A stretch of 64,000 nucleotides of DNA from Ottelia alismoides (GCA_037367405.1 JAZKJV010008883.1:1302001-1366000), one strand, 5' to 3'; shown: positions 1 to 12,098, numbered from the stretch's first letter. Notes: generated by a model not told the origin, from the letters alone. Program-made: numbers and translations.

Positions 1-2520
1 GAAAAATAGCCAAAATTGGCTAGAAAATCAAACACAACAAAGTAGACAGTAGACATTTTTTTTGTAATTTTTAGACACTATTTAATATTTTTTTGTGATT
101 TTTAAAGTTAGACAGTGAAGAAAATAGAGGTTTTTGAATTTTTAAAAAAATATCAAATGAAAACAAAAATGTCCTCAAAAATCCTCGAAAATTTTACACT
201 ATGGCAGGAGCCATGTGTCCAATTTTCGTTGGATTTGGAGGTAATTTGCTATTTTATTCAAAAATAAAGAGGGGGCGCAGTGCACAGGGACCAAAGTGCA
301 AATACCCAAGAGACTGGGGGGTCTGGTGCAATTAACCCAGGAAGTCACGCGCGTCGCGCGTGCCTGAGGCACTCAGGGACCTAAATGTGAAGAAAATAAG
401 TTCCGAGGGCCTTTTGGTAACAGGTACCAAAAGCCCAAGGGCTTATCTGCAAATAACCCAATATATAACGCACATGCTCAATTAAAATACGCACAGGGGT
501 ATAAATGCAAATAAACAAAAACTTTCATTCAATTGATAACAACTAGAACTACAGGGTAGATAATGTAAAAAAGCCCAAAAGAGCACGTGCCGATGCACGT
601 GTCAGACCACACACAGGGGTATATCAGTAAATACATGCAAGCACAAGGGTCTCTATGCAAATATCCCAAAACTAAACAACTACGCTAGATATTTACAAGA
701 CTAAAAGCGAAATAAAATAACAAAGGGGGCCTAAGGGTAAATTACCCTTTATTACGCGGACCGGCTGGATGGAGGGCACGTGGCGCATCCGACGGTGGGG
801 AACAGCGGCCGCTCCACAGCTGGGCTCCTTGGACGAATCCGATGGCGAGGGTTCCTCCACGTGGGCGATCGGACGTTGTAGGGCGCAGGTGGCTAACCCT
901 TGTGCATCGGATGGCTGGGATCGGTCCTCCTGAGATCGGGCGGTGACTGCTGCTCCTAAGATGGACAGCCCCGATGAAGTCTGGAGCTGGAGGGCTGATC
1001 GAACGGAGGAGGAGGATGCTCGAAGAACAGATGACCGGCGAAGTTCGCCGGCCCAGTGGCCTCGCTCCGAGGCTCCTCTGCTGCGCCTGAAGGTCGGAGA
1101 AGCTCCGCAATGGTGTCCCGCAGCTGGTGGTGGGCTCCGATGATCCAGCCGAGCTCTGGTGAGTCCCGGCGAGGACGGCGGAGGAAGCCTTCTGGTCCAA
1201 ATGACCCGAGCTCTCAGATGGCTGGGGTAGTACCTGCAAAGATGACCAGAAGACTCGCGGGTCGAGGGCAAACTGCCTCGACCCGGTTAGGCGGGGTGAC
1301 GGTGGACGATGGGGCGAGATGGACGAGCTCCGGCGAAGGGGAGACGGTGGAGCTCGAATCCCAGCTCCTGTGTGAGCTGGGTTGAATGGGGATTCGAAGA
1401 AGGTGCGCGGGAAGGAGGCGTAGGCTATGGCGATGCCCGATGGTCGGATGGTGGTCGGAATCGATCGTAATCGATGGGGGACGGCGGAGCAGCGATTTGG
1501 GCGAAATGTAAAATCAAAGAAAAAGAAGGTCCTACGAGATTACCTGGATGGATGAGTAGACTGGGGACGAGCTTAGGAAACTCTGGGTCTTCGCCTCGAG
1601 GAGCGTCTCCCTCCGAGGCTCGAGCTCCAGCTTGTGGCAGAGCAACAGCGGCGAAGCTCACCGGATCAGTGGTCTCTCTTCCTCTCCTCGCTTCGACAGC
1701 ACCGGACGCGAGCTGTCACTCTCGCGCACACTCTGGAGCTCACTGGAGGTGGAATCAAATGACCAAAGATGGAGAATTAGGGTGGCGGAGCTCGGCTTAT
1801 GTATGGGTGCAGGTCCGGGAAAGATGGCTCGGGTCCGGCTCCATGGAGCACGGATCCCTAGGATCTATGTCGGGCGAGATTTCCGGATACCTGGGGAGTG
1901 ATTAGGACCCTGGGTTAGGCTAAATGGTGATCGGGTCTGGCGGTAATAAATGGAGGAAATCGGGTTCTCGAACCAGACCCGCGGGAGGTGGTCCTAGGGG
2001 GGTAGTTGACTGGGCGGTCAACATCCCCTGGGCCAATAGGGATCAGCCACGTGGATGGATCTTAGAAGTGAAAATTAGGGTAGCTAGGGGCCGATTTAGC
2101 AAAAAGTTAAAACATGAAATCTTTTTATTTTATTTTTTTCTATTTTTTAGTGATTTTTAATAATTGTTTCGAAATAAAAATAAGGTATATACATAATATG
2201 TAATATATATGTATATGTACACTATATAGGGTTTTTAATTTTTGATTTTTTTTAATTATTTTTATGCAATTTTATTCCTATTTTATATTTTATTTATTTT
2301 CATTATAAAATAAGGAATAAAAAGATATTTTTATTTCATTTTTATTATTTATATACATAGGTGAAATAAATACATATATACATTTATATACATGGTATAT
2401 TTACAATATACTTTTGTGTTTTTAATTTTGTTATTTTTATTTTGTTTTTGTTTTAATTGTTTTTATTTTATTTATTTACACTATATAATATAGAATATTT
2501 ACAAAAATTTTGGAAATTCA
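1..2520 (-). repeat. Non-coding LTR-like block, possibly the long LTR of a Ty3-gypsy (Del/Tekay-like) element
   Basis: There are three zones. Positions 1-720 are AT-rich, with repeated phrases of the type 'caggggtataaatgcaaata'. Positions 720-2110 are GC-rich. Positions 2110-2520 are AT-rich. Read on the minus strand, the GC-rich part looks like a transcribed leader: CT-rich and CG-rich, with splice-like sites, and no frame conserved across it. The open frames inside it overlap on both strands and look like chance effects of GC content. A block of the same architecture lies on the plus strand at about 28.5-32.0 kb, inside a Copia LTR, which argues for a dispersed element rather than a gene. 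Neither TG/CA ends nor a target duplication were found, so the lineage is a guess. Confidence 0.35.
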
Positions 2521-2526
2521 TGAGGA

Positions 2527-3450
2527 TTATTAATGAGACTAAGACATTCTTAAGTAGCATGTTTGAGATGAAGGACATGGGTGTTGCTGATGTGATCTTG
2601 GGTCTCAAACTGACAAGGTCAGTTGATGGGATTGTAGTTTCTCAATCTCACTATGTTGAGAAGGTACTTGAGAAATTTGGATATCAAGATTGCAAGGCTG
2701 TAAGCACTCCTTTTGATTCATCCAAAACGTTGTTTAAGAATAAAAGTGGAGTACCTGTAGCTCAGCTAAGGTACTCACAAGTGATAGGAAGTTTAATGTA
2801 TCTTGCAAATTGCACGAGACTTGATATTTCATTCTCGGTTGCAAAGCTGAGTAGATACACTAGTTGTCCTGACTGTACTCACTGGGAGGCTCTGGATCGA
2901 GTACTGAAGTACTTGAAGGGAACTATTTTTCTTAGTTTGCATTATGGTAGACATCTATCTGTACTAGAAAGATATAGTGATGCAAGCTGGATAGGGAAAA
3001 TAGAGGAGTATGGGAGTACTGGTGTTACTGGGTATGTATTTACCCTTGGAGGCAGTGCAGTCTCCTGGAGGTCTGTGAAGCAGACCATTCTAACTTGATC
3101 TACCTTTCAAACCGAGCTATGTGCTCTGGACACCACTGGAATTGAGGCTGAATGGCTAAGGGAACTTCTGTCTGAAATTCCCATGGTAGGTCAGCATGTT
3201 CCTGCGATCTCGGTACATTGTGATAATATGACCACAATTGCCAGATCAAGAGTTCAAAGTTCAATCAGAAAACAAGGAGACACATACAAATCAGACTTAA
3301 GACGTTAAGGGATTTGGTGTCTCGAGGGATGTTGGCTGTGGATTTTGTTGGATCCAAAGACAACACGGCAGATTTGTTGACTAAGGGACTTGATAGATCT
3401 TTAGTCATAAAGTCTAGGCTTGGGATGGGACTGGGACCTATTTGGAGTTC
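2527..3450 (+). pseudogene. Ty1-copia pol remnant: C-terminal reverse transcriptase and RNase H
   Basis: The open part contains FEMKDMGVADVILGLKL, YSQVIGSLMYLANCTRLDIS, and the RNase H signatures YSDASWIG and GYVFTLGGSAVSWRSVKQT, in the usual Copia order. A TGA at 3096-3098 interrupts the domain; after it the same frame continues with TFQTELCAL and EAEWLRELL. A frameshift between about 3255 and 3280 then moves the tail into another frame, where DNTADLLTKGL and GMGLGP appear near 3360-3440. The fingers and palm with YVDD are missing: recognisable sequence begins abruptly at about 2527, next to AT-rich DNA. It is a dead, 5'-truncated copy, followed downstream by a Copia-type 3' spacer and an LTR-like stretch. 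Confidence 0.9.
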
Positions 3451-3944
3451 CTCTACAGTAGCAACCCAACCTACCTGAGTGGAGATCCCACAAAGGAGGT
3501 TCAATGTGGTAATAACAAGCTATTTGGAGAACTGGTTGGCACTCTTATCTTAATGTGTATGCATGAGTGTCTTATCCCTGGAAGTCTGAATGTCATTTAA
3601 GATGCAAGTTTAGGAAGAGCGTATGCTCTGAATGGGTTCAAGCCTTTTGGACAGGATGTTAGCAGTGCATCCTTGGAGAACAGCACCTATGTGAGTGTTA
3701 TTGTGGCCCGCAGTTAAAGGAAGATGGTCTTTTTTGAATACACTCATGAAACATGATAAGGGTGTATGGCCTTTAAGAGCACTAACCATGAAGATTGTAC
3801 CAAGAACAACACTTTGTTGTTTCTACCGTATACTTTAACGCCAAGGTCTGAAGTTCAAGACGTAGTTCACTTCGTTCATGTTAAAGTGAAAGTAGTAAAC
3901 TCAGGTATAGGTTCAAACAGGAATGTACCTTTACTGAAAGCAAA
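3451..3944 (+). other. Copia 3' untranslated spacer between RNase H and the 3' LTR
   Basis: Non-coding sequence follows the degraded RNase H frame. Phrases such as 'agcacctatgtgagtg' (near 3683) and 'cactcatgaaacatg' (near 3742) resemble the spacer I know from long-spacer monocot Copia families. No second gene is visible. Confidence 0.5.
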
Positions 3945-5034
3945 GTGTGGCAGCCAAAAATTGTGTTTTAGCTCTCTTTGAATCTCTTTTTCAAATTGGT
4001 GAATTTGTGGAAGATTATTGTATTAAGAATTGTAATTAGGTTTTAATTGGAAAATCTATGTAATTATAATTGAAGTTAATTTGATTTCAATTGGGAAACC
4101 AAATGGCTTGGAGGGGAAGTTGGGAATTCCTAAATTTGAAACATGGAAAAGTTTGGGTGGAAGTTTAGTACCATACCTTGGAGCTCTAATTTTTTTGTGA
4201 GCTTATATATGAGTACACACCCCAAGCTCTTGTAGCAATAGTAGAGAGGAGGAATGGAGGACCTCCGCTCCGGCTCCGGCTCCTGCTCCGGCTCGAGAGA
4301 GTCAATTCGGATCTTAGATCTCGATACTTTTGTTGTGGGTTTCATTTGGTAAGTCGATTAAATTAATCACACGATTAATTCGATAAGTAGACTAAAATGG
4401 AAATTAACTCGCCGTTATGGACGCGATTCTGGCTGCGATTTCAGGATCTGAAATGACATGCCCGTTGAGGGGCGTTTTCGGAAATCGAAAGGTGTTGCGC
4501 TAGGGCACGCGACTGTCTTTATATACCCCTCCCCCCACGTTATTTTCTTCACTCGCAAGAAAATCTCACACCTTCTCTGTTCACGTTCCGGTTCTTCATC
4601 TCGCGGACGAACCACCCTCTCTTTCTCTCGGCTGCAGTTCTCTGAGGTACATTTAAGGACAATCTCGTCGGTGTGCGCAGACGAAGATCGTGTGCCGTCG
4701 TATCCTGGGAGCGGATCGCCAATACCCTACGCACCGGTATTGTGGGGGCGATATCCTCTCTAAGGACAGTCCATTTCATGGATGCTTCGATGATTTCTGA
4801 TCTAATCTTTCTTAGATTTTGTTTGCCGCAATTCATTTATTGTTTTACCTTTCTGGATCTCGCTCTAATTTATGTTTCTGTTTATTTAATCGGTTCATGT
4901 TTGCATTCTATAATCGGATAATGGATTGGAACTGCATGATATTAATATTGATAATCTGCAATGCTTTTCTTTCAATCCATTTGGATTTGTGTGATTACTG
5001 TTTATTATATGCGGTAACGATCCTGCTAACAACA
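3945..5034 (+). repeat. Probable 3' LTR of the Copia element ending at 3.4 kb
   Basis: It begins at TGTGGCAGCC after a short purine-rich run and may end at CTAACAACA near 5034. Two TATA-like sites are present: TTATATATGAG near 4203 and TTTATATACCCC near 4518. The second is followed by CT-rich leader-like DNA, as in Copia R/U5 regions. A short GGCTCC repeat lies at 4264-4295. Both ends are estimates because no second LTR or target duplication was found. Small open frames here are in unrelated frames and look accidental. Confidence 0.45.
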
Positions 5035-5104
5035 CCAGTCATGTTTCCTAAATCATATCCTAAATGGCAATCCATTTTGTCCCACCAACCTTTATTCCTA
5101 TCCC

Positions 5105-5367
5105 TTAGGGCATGTTCGGTACAAGCATAAGGATCCGGAACAGAGGAGAATAAAGGGCCATTTTCCTCCCAACACGATTCCCCGTGGTACGACTATTCCC
5201 CATTATTTCATCTTATTTCATTCTTATTCCTATCTTTATCCCACCTTACCTACCTTTATTTCACCTTATTCTCCTTATTTCTATCCTCCAGCCGAACAAA
5301 GAATAGACCCTTATTCTCCTTATTCCCAATCCTTATTCCTGCTTATTCCCGAACGGAACGGACCCTA
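5105..5367. mobile_element. Tourist-like MITE (about 258 bp)
   Basis: The left end GGGCATGTTCGGTAC at 5108 and the right end, whose reverse complement is GGGTCCGTTCCGTTCGG, form imperfect inverted repeats. The similarity continues inward to AGGAGAATAAAGGG on the left and AGGAGAATAAGGGT on the right. The flanks are TTA on the left and CTA on the right, which fits a decayed 3-bp PIF/Harbinger duplication. There is no coding capacity. Confidence 0.6.
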
Positions 5368-5369
5368 GA

Positions 5370-7015
5370 CTAGCCCATGACCTCGCTTTCTTGACCGTTG
5401 TTTGCTCCTAAGGATGTCCTTCCATCACAAGGACTCACCACCCTCGTCCATCTCTCCTCTAAAAGAAATGACACTCAAAGAAAAAAAAGCATCCCTCTAC
5501 CCACTATACACTACATGTCAAGTCCTGTGTTGTCTCTGATCGATAAGTGTTCTATAGCACTTCCTATATCTGCAGGTCAATTACATATCTTCTGTTTCTA
5601 TATATCATTGAATTATGCATGCTAATATTAGCTTGCGACATAAGTTCTTGAAGTGTGTATTAGTATTGGTGGATGCATGTTAATGATAAAATTGATTTGT
5701 AATTTTTCTATAGGAGTGATTGATTTTATGATGCATGTGTTTATGGATTTGTTCACGCTTATTCTGCATCCATATTGTTTTAGGTTAAGATGTTAAGGAA
5801 GTACATTTTTCATGCAAGTTATGACGGAAGAGTGATTAAAATTTGAAGTTACATTATGTTGGAGGTATAGTTGAAAACATGAGAGAAATAAATCTTGAAC
5901 TAATGTCGAGGATTTTGGAAGGAGTTTCATTCGAATTTCGACAATGGCATGTATTCTTTGATTCTTAATTCAAACTTTGCAGAGTATTTGATAAATTTGA
6001 AAACCAACTTTGATCTAATGAAGATATTATCGCAACATAAAGACGATAAATTTTTGTTAAGTTGCACGTCAATGGCCATGTGAGACCAAATTAGGTAGAA
6101 CTTTCTTCAAAAAAAATGAAGAAAATATTATTATGCCAAAAGATATCTGATTTTCACCTCTCCCACGAAGCTGCCGGTTCCCTTGCAGACCTCTCATGCG
6201 GTCTTCAGAGTTCTCTGGTCTCTACCTTGACAAGAAACTGTTACAATAAAACGAGACCCGCACCATTTCGCTTAAGTCTTAAGACCAGACCTGAGTTCCC
6301 ATAAAGTCTAGTACCCATACGTTGTCAACTCATAAAGCTACCAATAGTCCGCCCGTTAATAATTAATAAGTAGAAGAGCTATTATGAAGATAATGGTGTT
6401 TTCCTCTATTGTGGTGATGAAGTTCTTGATCATGGCTTCTTTTATGATGATGAAAAATACGAGGATCCACAAGATATCATTTACGAGTTCTTCATGGACA
6501 ATCGTGCAACTGATGATAGCACTCTAATATGTGGTCAGATTGTAGATAATATCTACAATTGATTTGGATACATTTGATACCAATTATTCCAATACTAGTA
6601 GGCTTTATAGTTTGGATGATAATTGTGATGAAGTTGAAAACGGAAATTGAAATAACAAGAAGCTATCATGATAACTACTTTGTTGGCGAGAAATATATAG
6701 ATATCCCACTAGGAATGTCAAGTCGATATACAAAAAAATAAACTTGAAAAAGGGATATGATCTAAGATTTATAAAAAGTGAAAGTAAGAAAAGTATGTAG
6801 ATTTGGAAACAACAAGATTGTAAATTTAGGATTCATACATCTTATCTTTCTGACGAAAGTACCTTTGTGATCAAGATTAGAGATCTAACACCCACTTGCA
6901 TCATACATTGAACTATGATATGCTCGCCATTACAATATTAGAGTGGAAAATACTTAATGGAAAATTTTTAGAGACGATCTTGTCTTGGAAAAGTATTGCA
7001 TTAAAAAGAGAGTAG
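5370..7015. other. Unassigned stretch
   Basis: No recognisable gene or element was found between the MITE and the RTE-LINE tail. Composition is about 35% GC. The only item singled out is the 62-codon open stretch at 6374-6562. Confidence 0.5.
6374..6562 (+). other. Short acidic open stretch of unknown origin
   Basis: This frame is open for 62 codons, from a TAG at 6371 to a TGA at 6560. It is rich in D, E, Y and F (for example YYEDNGVFLYCGDEVLDHGF) and has no ATG near its start. It could be a decayed exon or a chance frame. I do not recognise it. Confidence 0.2.
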
Positions 7016-7790
7016 TACAACAACAAGAAAAGCCTTTTCACACTATTAAGTAGAACCGGCTAAATAGATTTTCTGCCTCTATTTAGATCTATCGTGGGTC
7101 ATTATCAGGCTTAATCCAAAAAATATGATCCCTTTGGATAGTCACTATTCCAACACTTCTTGGGCCTTCCTCGTCCTCTCTTAACCAGTTCAACATCCCA
7201 AATATCGCATCTTCTAACAGGTGCATCAAACGACCTCGTTTGCAAATGGTCAAACCATCTTTGACGATTTTCTCACATCTTATCCTCCATTGGAACTACA
7301 CCAAATGTCCTTCTGATCACATCATTCTGAATACGATCTTTTCGTGTATGACCATAAATCCACCTTAGCATTTTCATTTCTGCTCGTGTCATTCTATGCA
7401 CATGTCTATAGTTCACATGACAACATTATGATCTATAAAGCATAGCATGTCTCACGACTGCTTTGTAATACTTTTTTGACTTTCAAATGTGTTTTCTTAT
7501 CACAAAGAATAGTAGAGACTCCTCTCCACTTTAGTCAACTTGCATTTACTTTTATGAGTAACATCTCCAACAATTTTCACATCTTGTTGTAAAATTGATC
7601 CCAAGTATCTAAAAGAATATTTCTTATTAAATATTATCGTCTCCATTCTTCACCTCAAGTCCTTCTATGTTGTTTCCATCAAATGTGCACTCCATATATT
7701 CAGTCTTAACCCTACTTATACGAAATTCTTTAATCTCTAAGATATTTCTCCAAATCTCCTAGCTTCTCAAATGCATTTTTTTAAAAAAAA
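7016..7790 (-). pseudogene. RTE-type LINE, 3' end (C-terminal ORF and tail)
   Basis: On the minus strand, fragments of the RTE C-terminal region appear in order: KTEYMECTFDGN, AEMKMLRWIYGHTRKDRIQN, DVIRRTFGVVPMEDKM, RWFDHLQT, SFDAPVRRCDIWDVE and RGRGRPKKCWN. Stop codons and shifts interrupt the frame, for example a TGA inside the DKM-ENRQRW region. The copy is 5'-truncated near 7790 and ends at about 7016 with GTTGTTGTACTACTC-like repeats, the usual RTE 3' end in plants. A closely related tail lies on the plus strand at 61.5-61.95 kb. Confidence 0.85.
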
Positions 7791-8261
7791 AAAAGAAACA
7801 ATGCAAAGTGGAAAAGCATGATATGTCCAAATTTTCATTTGAAGTTAGAAATGAGGAAGCAAGATTCTCTCTTTTATGATATAACGTTTGCTAGTGAAGA
7901 CAGGTCTGGAAGTTAGAAAGAAAACATGATGTAAAAGAAGACAGGTCTGAAGAATTTCTTAAAGATACTTGTGAATGGGATGTCATTAGAATTCCTTAGC
8001 ACGCACATATGATCCCAAAAAAAATATGTTAATGTCTTTTATCATGGTGTGATGCAACAATGATTATATAGATAATGTAGCTATCTTGTGCCTAACAAAA
8101 CCTAGTGACTAAGTTCACTGAATATCAAACCCATGCCTCGCAAGATTTAAAATCATTAGGAAATCAAAATGATATCATTATCTCGTATCAAGGCAGCAAG
8201 ATCTCAATATAATACATGAGTTATTATCAAACTGCTCATGCTACAAAATCTATTTGATTAC
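7791..8261. other. Unassigned stretch
   Basis: AT-rich DNA with no recognisable gene or repeat. A poly-A run lies at about 7783-7797 beside the 5'-truncated end of the RTE copy. Confidence 0.5.
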
Positions 8262-8552
8262 GGGTTTTAATCTCTTATGTCCTTCTTAAATTCTGCAATA
8301 TTAATTATACCCCTTCCCTTTCTGTAATATCAATTGTAGCCTTATATTCTTAAAAAGTTCACAATTCTGCACTTTTATAATATCAGTCATGCCCCTACTT
8401 TATCTTAACGCAAGGGCACATGTGACACGACTAATATCTATGAGTTTATCTATGAGTTTTGTAAGAAGGTTGGGGCACGACTAATATTGCAAAGAAGGGA
8501 GTGACATAACTGATATTGCAGAAGTTAAGAAGGGCACATGTGATAGAAACCC
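8262..8552. mobile_element. MITE of about 291 bp with roughly 40-bp inverted repeats
   Basis: The left arm starts GGGTTTTAATC and runs through TCCTTCTTAAATTCTGCA. The right arm, reverse-complemented, starts GGGTTTCTATC and runs through CCCTTCTTAACTTCTGCA. The inner parts also pair, with 'gtaatatcaattgta' on the left against 'gcaatattagtcgtg' on the right. A clear target duplication is not visible, so the superfamily (Mutator- or hAT-like) is open. Confidence 0.65.
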
Positions 8553-8730
8553 TATTATTATTATTAAATTTTAATATTTTTTTTGCAAATTTGATTACAA
8601 TCTTTTTAACATATAGTCTTTTTTATACGTTCATGCTTATTTGAGTGTAGGTTGGAAGCACTTGGCGCCCTTTCCTCCATTAACAACTAAGCAGTGGTCA
8701 GACCCATACCCTGACATGTTATTAATATAA

Positions 8731-9836
8731 CTAGGTAGCATATCCGTGCTTCACGGCGGGATCAAATGGCAATTAGAAATTATTATGCATGTATTAAATA
8801 AGAGATTCAAAAAAGATGGAAAAATAAGTTATGTATATATTACATATAAAAAATTACTATTATTAAATTTTACATTATTTTTAAAAATTTTATTCATAAA
8901 CTATTGATATAAGTATAATTTTATCATTATCATAATCATAAGTTAATTTTATTTTTATTATGTATTGAATTATTTGTATTACATAATAATTTAAACATCA
9001 AATGGAAATTATTTTCAAATTATATATTGTATTGCTTTATTATAAGATTTATATATGCAAAGTTAAGTTTGATTTAAAATATTTTTAATTAGTATTGTAT
9101 TTCACAATTAATTTTGTTTTAAACTATTTTTAAATTATTATTGTATTTCACAAATTTTACATCACAAATAAATATGATATAATTTTAGTATAATAATAAA
9201 ATATATACGTGTGTTTTCCCCACATTGATTACAAAAATTTGAATTTGAATAAACTAATAAGTTTGTAAAAAAATTGTAACCAATTTTTACATCACATAAA
9301 AATTTGCAACTTTATATGAGATTTAAAAATTTTAATATAATAAATACATAACTTTATATACATCAAAATGATAAATATAAAAAATATGATATTTGTAATT
9401 TTAAATTTAACAAATATATTAGAGGAGGGAGAAAAAGATGAGCAAGGAAGAAAGAGGGAGAGGGGAGGAGTTAGATGAGAGAGAAAAAAGAGGAGAGAGG
9501 GGGAGGGAGATGGGTACGGTTGGGAGAGAGAGAGGTAAAATGGAGAGGAAAGATGGAGAGAGAATTAGTGGGGAGAGAGTGAAAGTCGGAGAGAGAGTGG
9601 TTAAGAGAGGGAGAGAGAATGAGTGGAGAGAGAGAGAGAGAAAGAGGGAGAGAGAGTGGTCGAGAGAGAGAGGGGGGATTGAGTGGAGAGAGAGAGAGAG
9701 AGAAAGAGGGAGAGAGAGAAAAAGAAACGAGTAAAGAAAGGGGAAAAGAGGGAGGGGGGATTGGTGAGATTTCAGACTGCCACGTGGCATGTAGAAGAGA
9801 GGGGGAGAAAAATCTTGTATTAGTTAGAGTTATAGA
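8731..9836 (-). mobile_element. Non-autonomous Helitron (1106 bp)
   Basis: On the minus strand the element begins TCTATAACTCTAAC at 9836, directly after an A. It ends with a small hairpin, CCGTG-AAG-CACGG, then nine bases, then CTAG at 8734-8731, followed by T. This matches the Helitron rule: 5' TC, 3' hairpin plus CTRR, insertion between A and T, no duplication. There is no Rep/helicase sequence, so it is non-autonomous. Inside are an AT-rich half (8740-9415) and a long GA-rich tract (9415-9745), which produces spurious charged open frames on both strands. Confidence 0.7.
9415..9745 (+). repeat. GAGAG-rich purine tract inside the Helitron
   Basis: About 330 bp of almost pure purine on the plus strand, built from GAGA and GGGAGAGA repeats with scattered TGAGTGGAG units. 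The long open frames across it encode only R/E/G/K or S/L/P repeats and are artefacts. Confidence 0.85.
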
Positions 9837-11358
9837 TGTGGCATTATATGTAGCTGATGGAATGATTGCATGAGACACCATTGGCATAGGACAAGGGTCT
9901 GTCTATTCACCTTCCAATGATTTGACGATATAAGTGCATAATCCTTTGAAGGATGAACAAGAGTGATTTCATCCTTTGCTCTTACAGCAAGTATTTCCTG
10001 TAATGCAAGAGAGCCGCTCGATCACCTTCGGGATGCGTACCAATCATCCTCAACCCCCTTTGAGGACCGTCCGATGGTGATCGGGCAGCTCTCCTACTTT
10101 ATAGCACATGTTGTAACAGAAGATGATCCGCCTCCTGAACAAGAAGGCACCTCAAAATGTGAGGTAGCGAAGGGAAGAGTCGGAATGGAAAGTAAGTTTC
10201 ACTGATCAATCTTGGTACTTGTATACTACATCAACATAAAACAATAGTCCATACAAAAGATATTGTTCGATATAATCAAAATTGACACAGTTGAATGTAG
10301 GTATCCATATCCATCCCATAGTAGAAATCAAAGCTCAAAAATGAAAGCTACCATCGCAAAGAACTTCCATGATAGGTGGGAAAAAATATGAACTTCCTAT
10401 TACTCTCTCTAAGGCATTCACAAGTAGAGAAGAAAATAGCAAATAATATCGGATTTAAGCGAAATTTGAAGGATTTGTATAGCATTAATATAAGATTCAA
10501 TCTATAAGGTTGGATTTTAAAATCAAAATCACAAAAAAATTAAAGGGGATCATAGCACCTCTGCTGCAATTCCCTCTACAGGCTACAGCAGAGGATCCTC
10601 TTCCAAAAAATTGAAAACAATACTACAGTTATCGATGAAATAAAATCAACTGAGAAGTATAATAATTACAATGTGAGTAAAATATATGATATAACTCGTT
10701 CTTATACCTATTGATGTTGTCCTCCATGAGATTTCATATTTTGAAATCATTAAGTAATTTCTTCATTGTTGATATATGTAAACACGTCTTTTTCAGTGCA
10801 AGTAACGAAGCTATTGTTCAAGCGTTGATCCTCCATTTTATTTCAAAGACAAATTTTGTTTATTTCCATGGAAGAGAATGCTTTTCGATTTTAACAATTG
10901 CAAGAGGTAAAATAAGTGTTAACTTTATAAGCTTATAAACCAAAAGATACTACATGTCTTTTCCTTTAAATAGTTGAAATTATTTTATTTATCGAGATTT
11001 GAGCTTGTTCCATAACTTTTATCTCACATACATATATAGATACTCTTTGTTCTACCTGGCCTACATGAAAGACACTCATGTCTATTGTTGTGATTTTAAC
11101 TTTCCTTTTTCTGATATGGATCTTCAAATTGGATCTCAAAAATTATGCCACAATAATTGAAGTTTAAATATTCTAGTTGCATGATGTAGATCCAATAGCT
11201 AATGAAAGTTGAAAATCCAATTCCTAGTTATTGGGTTGTCTCGCTCCTCATACGAACTATTCTATAACATCTCTGATCTCTAAAATAATGCTTATTTGTT
11301 TATGAACAAATAGTAAACTATGGATATTTCAGTATTTAGAAACTCTACAGCATATTAT
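9837..11358. other. Unassigned stretch
   Basis: No gene or element recognised. A short inverted repeat, CCTCTGCTG with CAGCAGAGG, spans about 10557-10595. Confidence 0.5.
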
Positions 11359-12011
11359 AGGGGGCTTTCAAATAGGACTTGGTCCTTCCATCCTTAAGGA
11401 AGGCCAACGATCATAGCCGTTAGATTCAAATATAATGACATCATCAATTTATTTGCTTAAAAGAGCATTTTGATCATTAACTTTTGCATTAATTATGCAC
11501 GCCAATTAATATTCCGAAATATTAAATTTAGCTAGTTTTATTTTTGGTATTTTCGCAATATCATATTTAAAAAATATCCAATTTTATGATGGGCGATATT
11601 ATCTGGGGCATATATTTTTATCCTCACGTATTTTTTTGTAGAATTCAAGGTTTCTTTTGTAACGATTGTATGTTTTTTTGTAAAATCCGTTGTTCATTAA
11701 AAAAGTCATCCATTATTTGTAAATTTTGCTTGGTTCTTTGTAAAATATAATTCATATTAGTAATTAATGTGTGGTTCTTTGTAACTATTGATTGGTTCTT
11801 TGTATAATAAAATTTGTATAGTTTTTTTTGTAAAAAGTGTGGTAGTCATTCACGCTTAATTGATGTGAATATACAAACTAAATTTGTATAAAAACACAAC
11901 TAAAATGTATAATGCACATCCAAAATGTGTAACGCACATCAATATATAAAAGATTTATAAAAAAATACAATTTTCATTCGCAACCATTTGATTTGTAAAA
12001 ATACATAGCAA

Positions 12012-12098
12012 ACAGTATAATACATATCAAAATTGTATAATACACATTAATATTGTATAGTATTCATCGATATTGTATAGTACACATCAATATTGTAT
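12012..12098 (+). repeat. 20-bp tandem repeat in element A
   Basis: The unit 'attgtatagtacacatcaat' recurs with starts at about 12032, 12052, 12072 and 12092, a period of exactly 20 bp, with a weaker copy before. Confidence 0.8.

Noticed and set aside
693..1905. Open frames up to 192 codons in the GC-rich block
   Set aside because: Long frames overlap on both strands with low-complexity S/P/R/G content; there are no domains, and the block resembles a non-coding LTR leader.
4458..5130. Frames of 80-103 codons
   Set aside because: They lie in the LTR-like leader sequence in unrelated frames on both strands.
9419..9887. Several 80-138-codon open frames on both strands
   Set aside because: They translate the GA-rich tract into R/E/G or S/L/P runs. 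Such frames arise in any purine-rich repeat.
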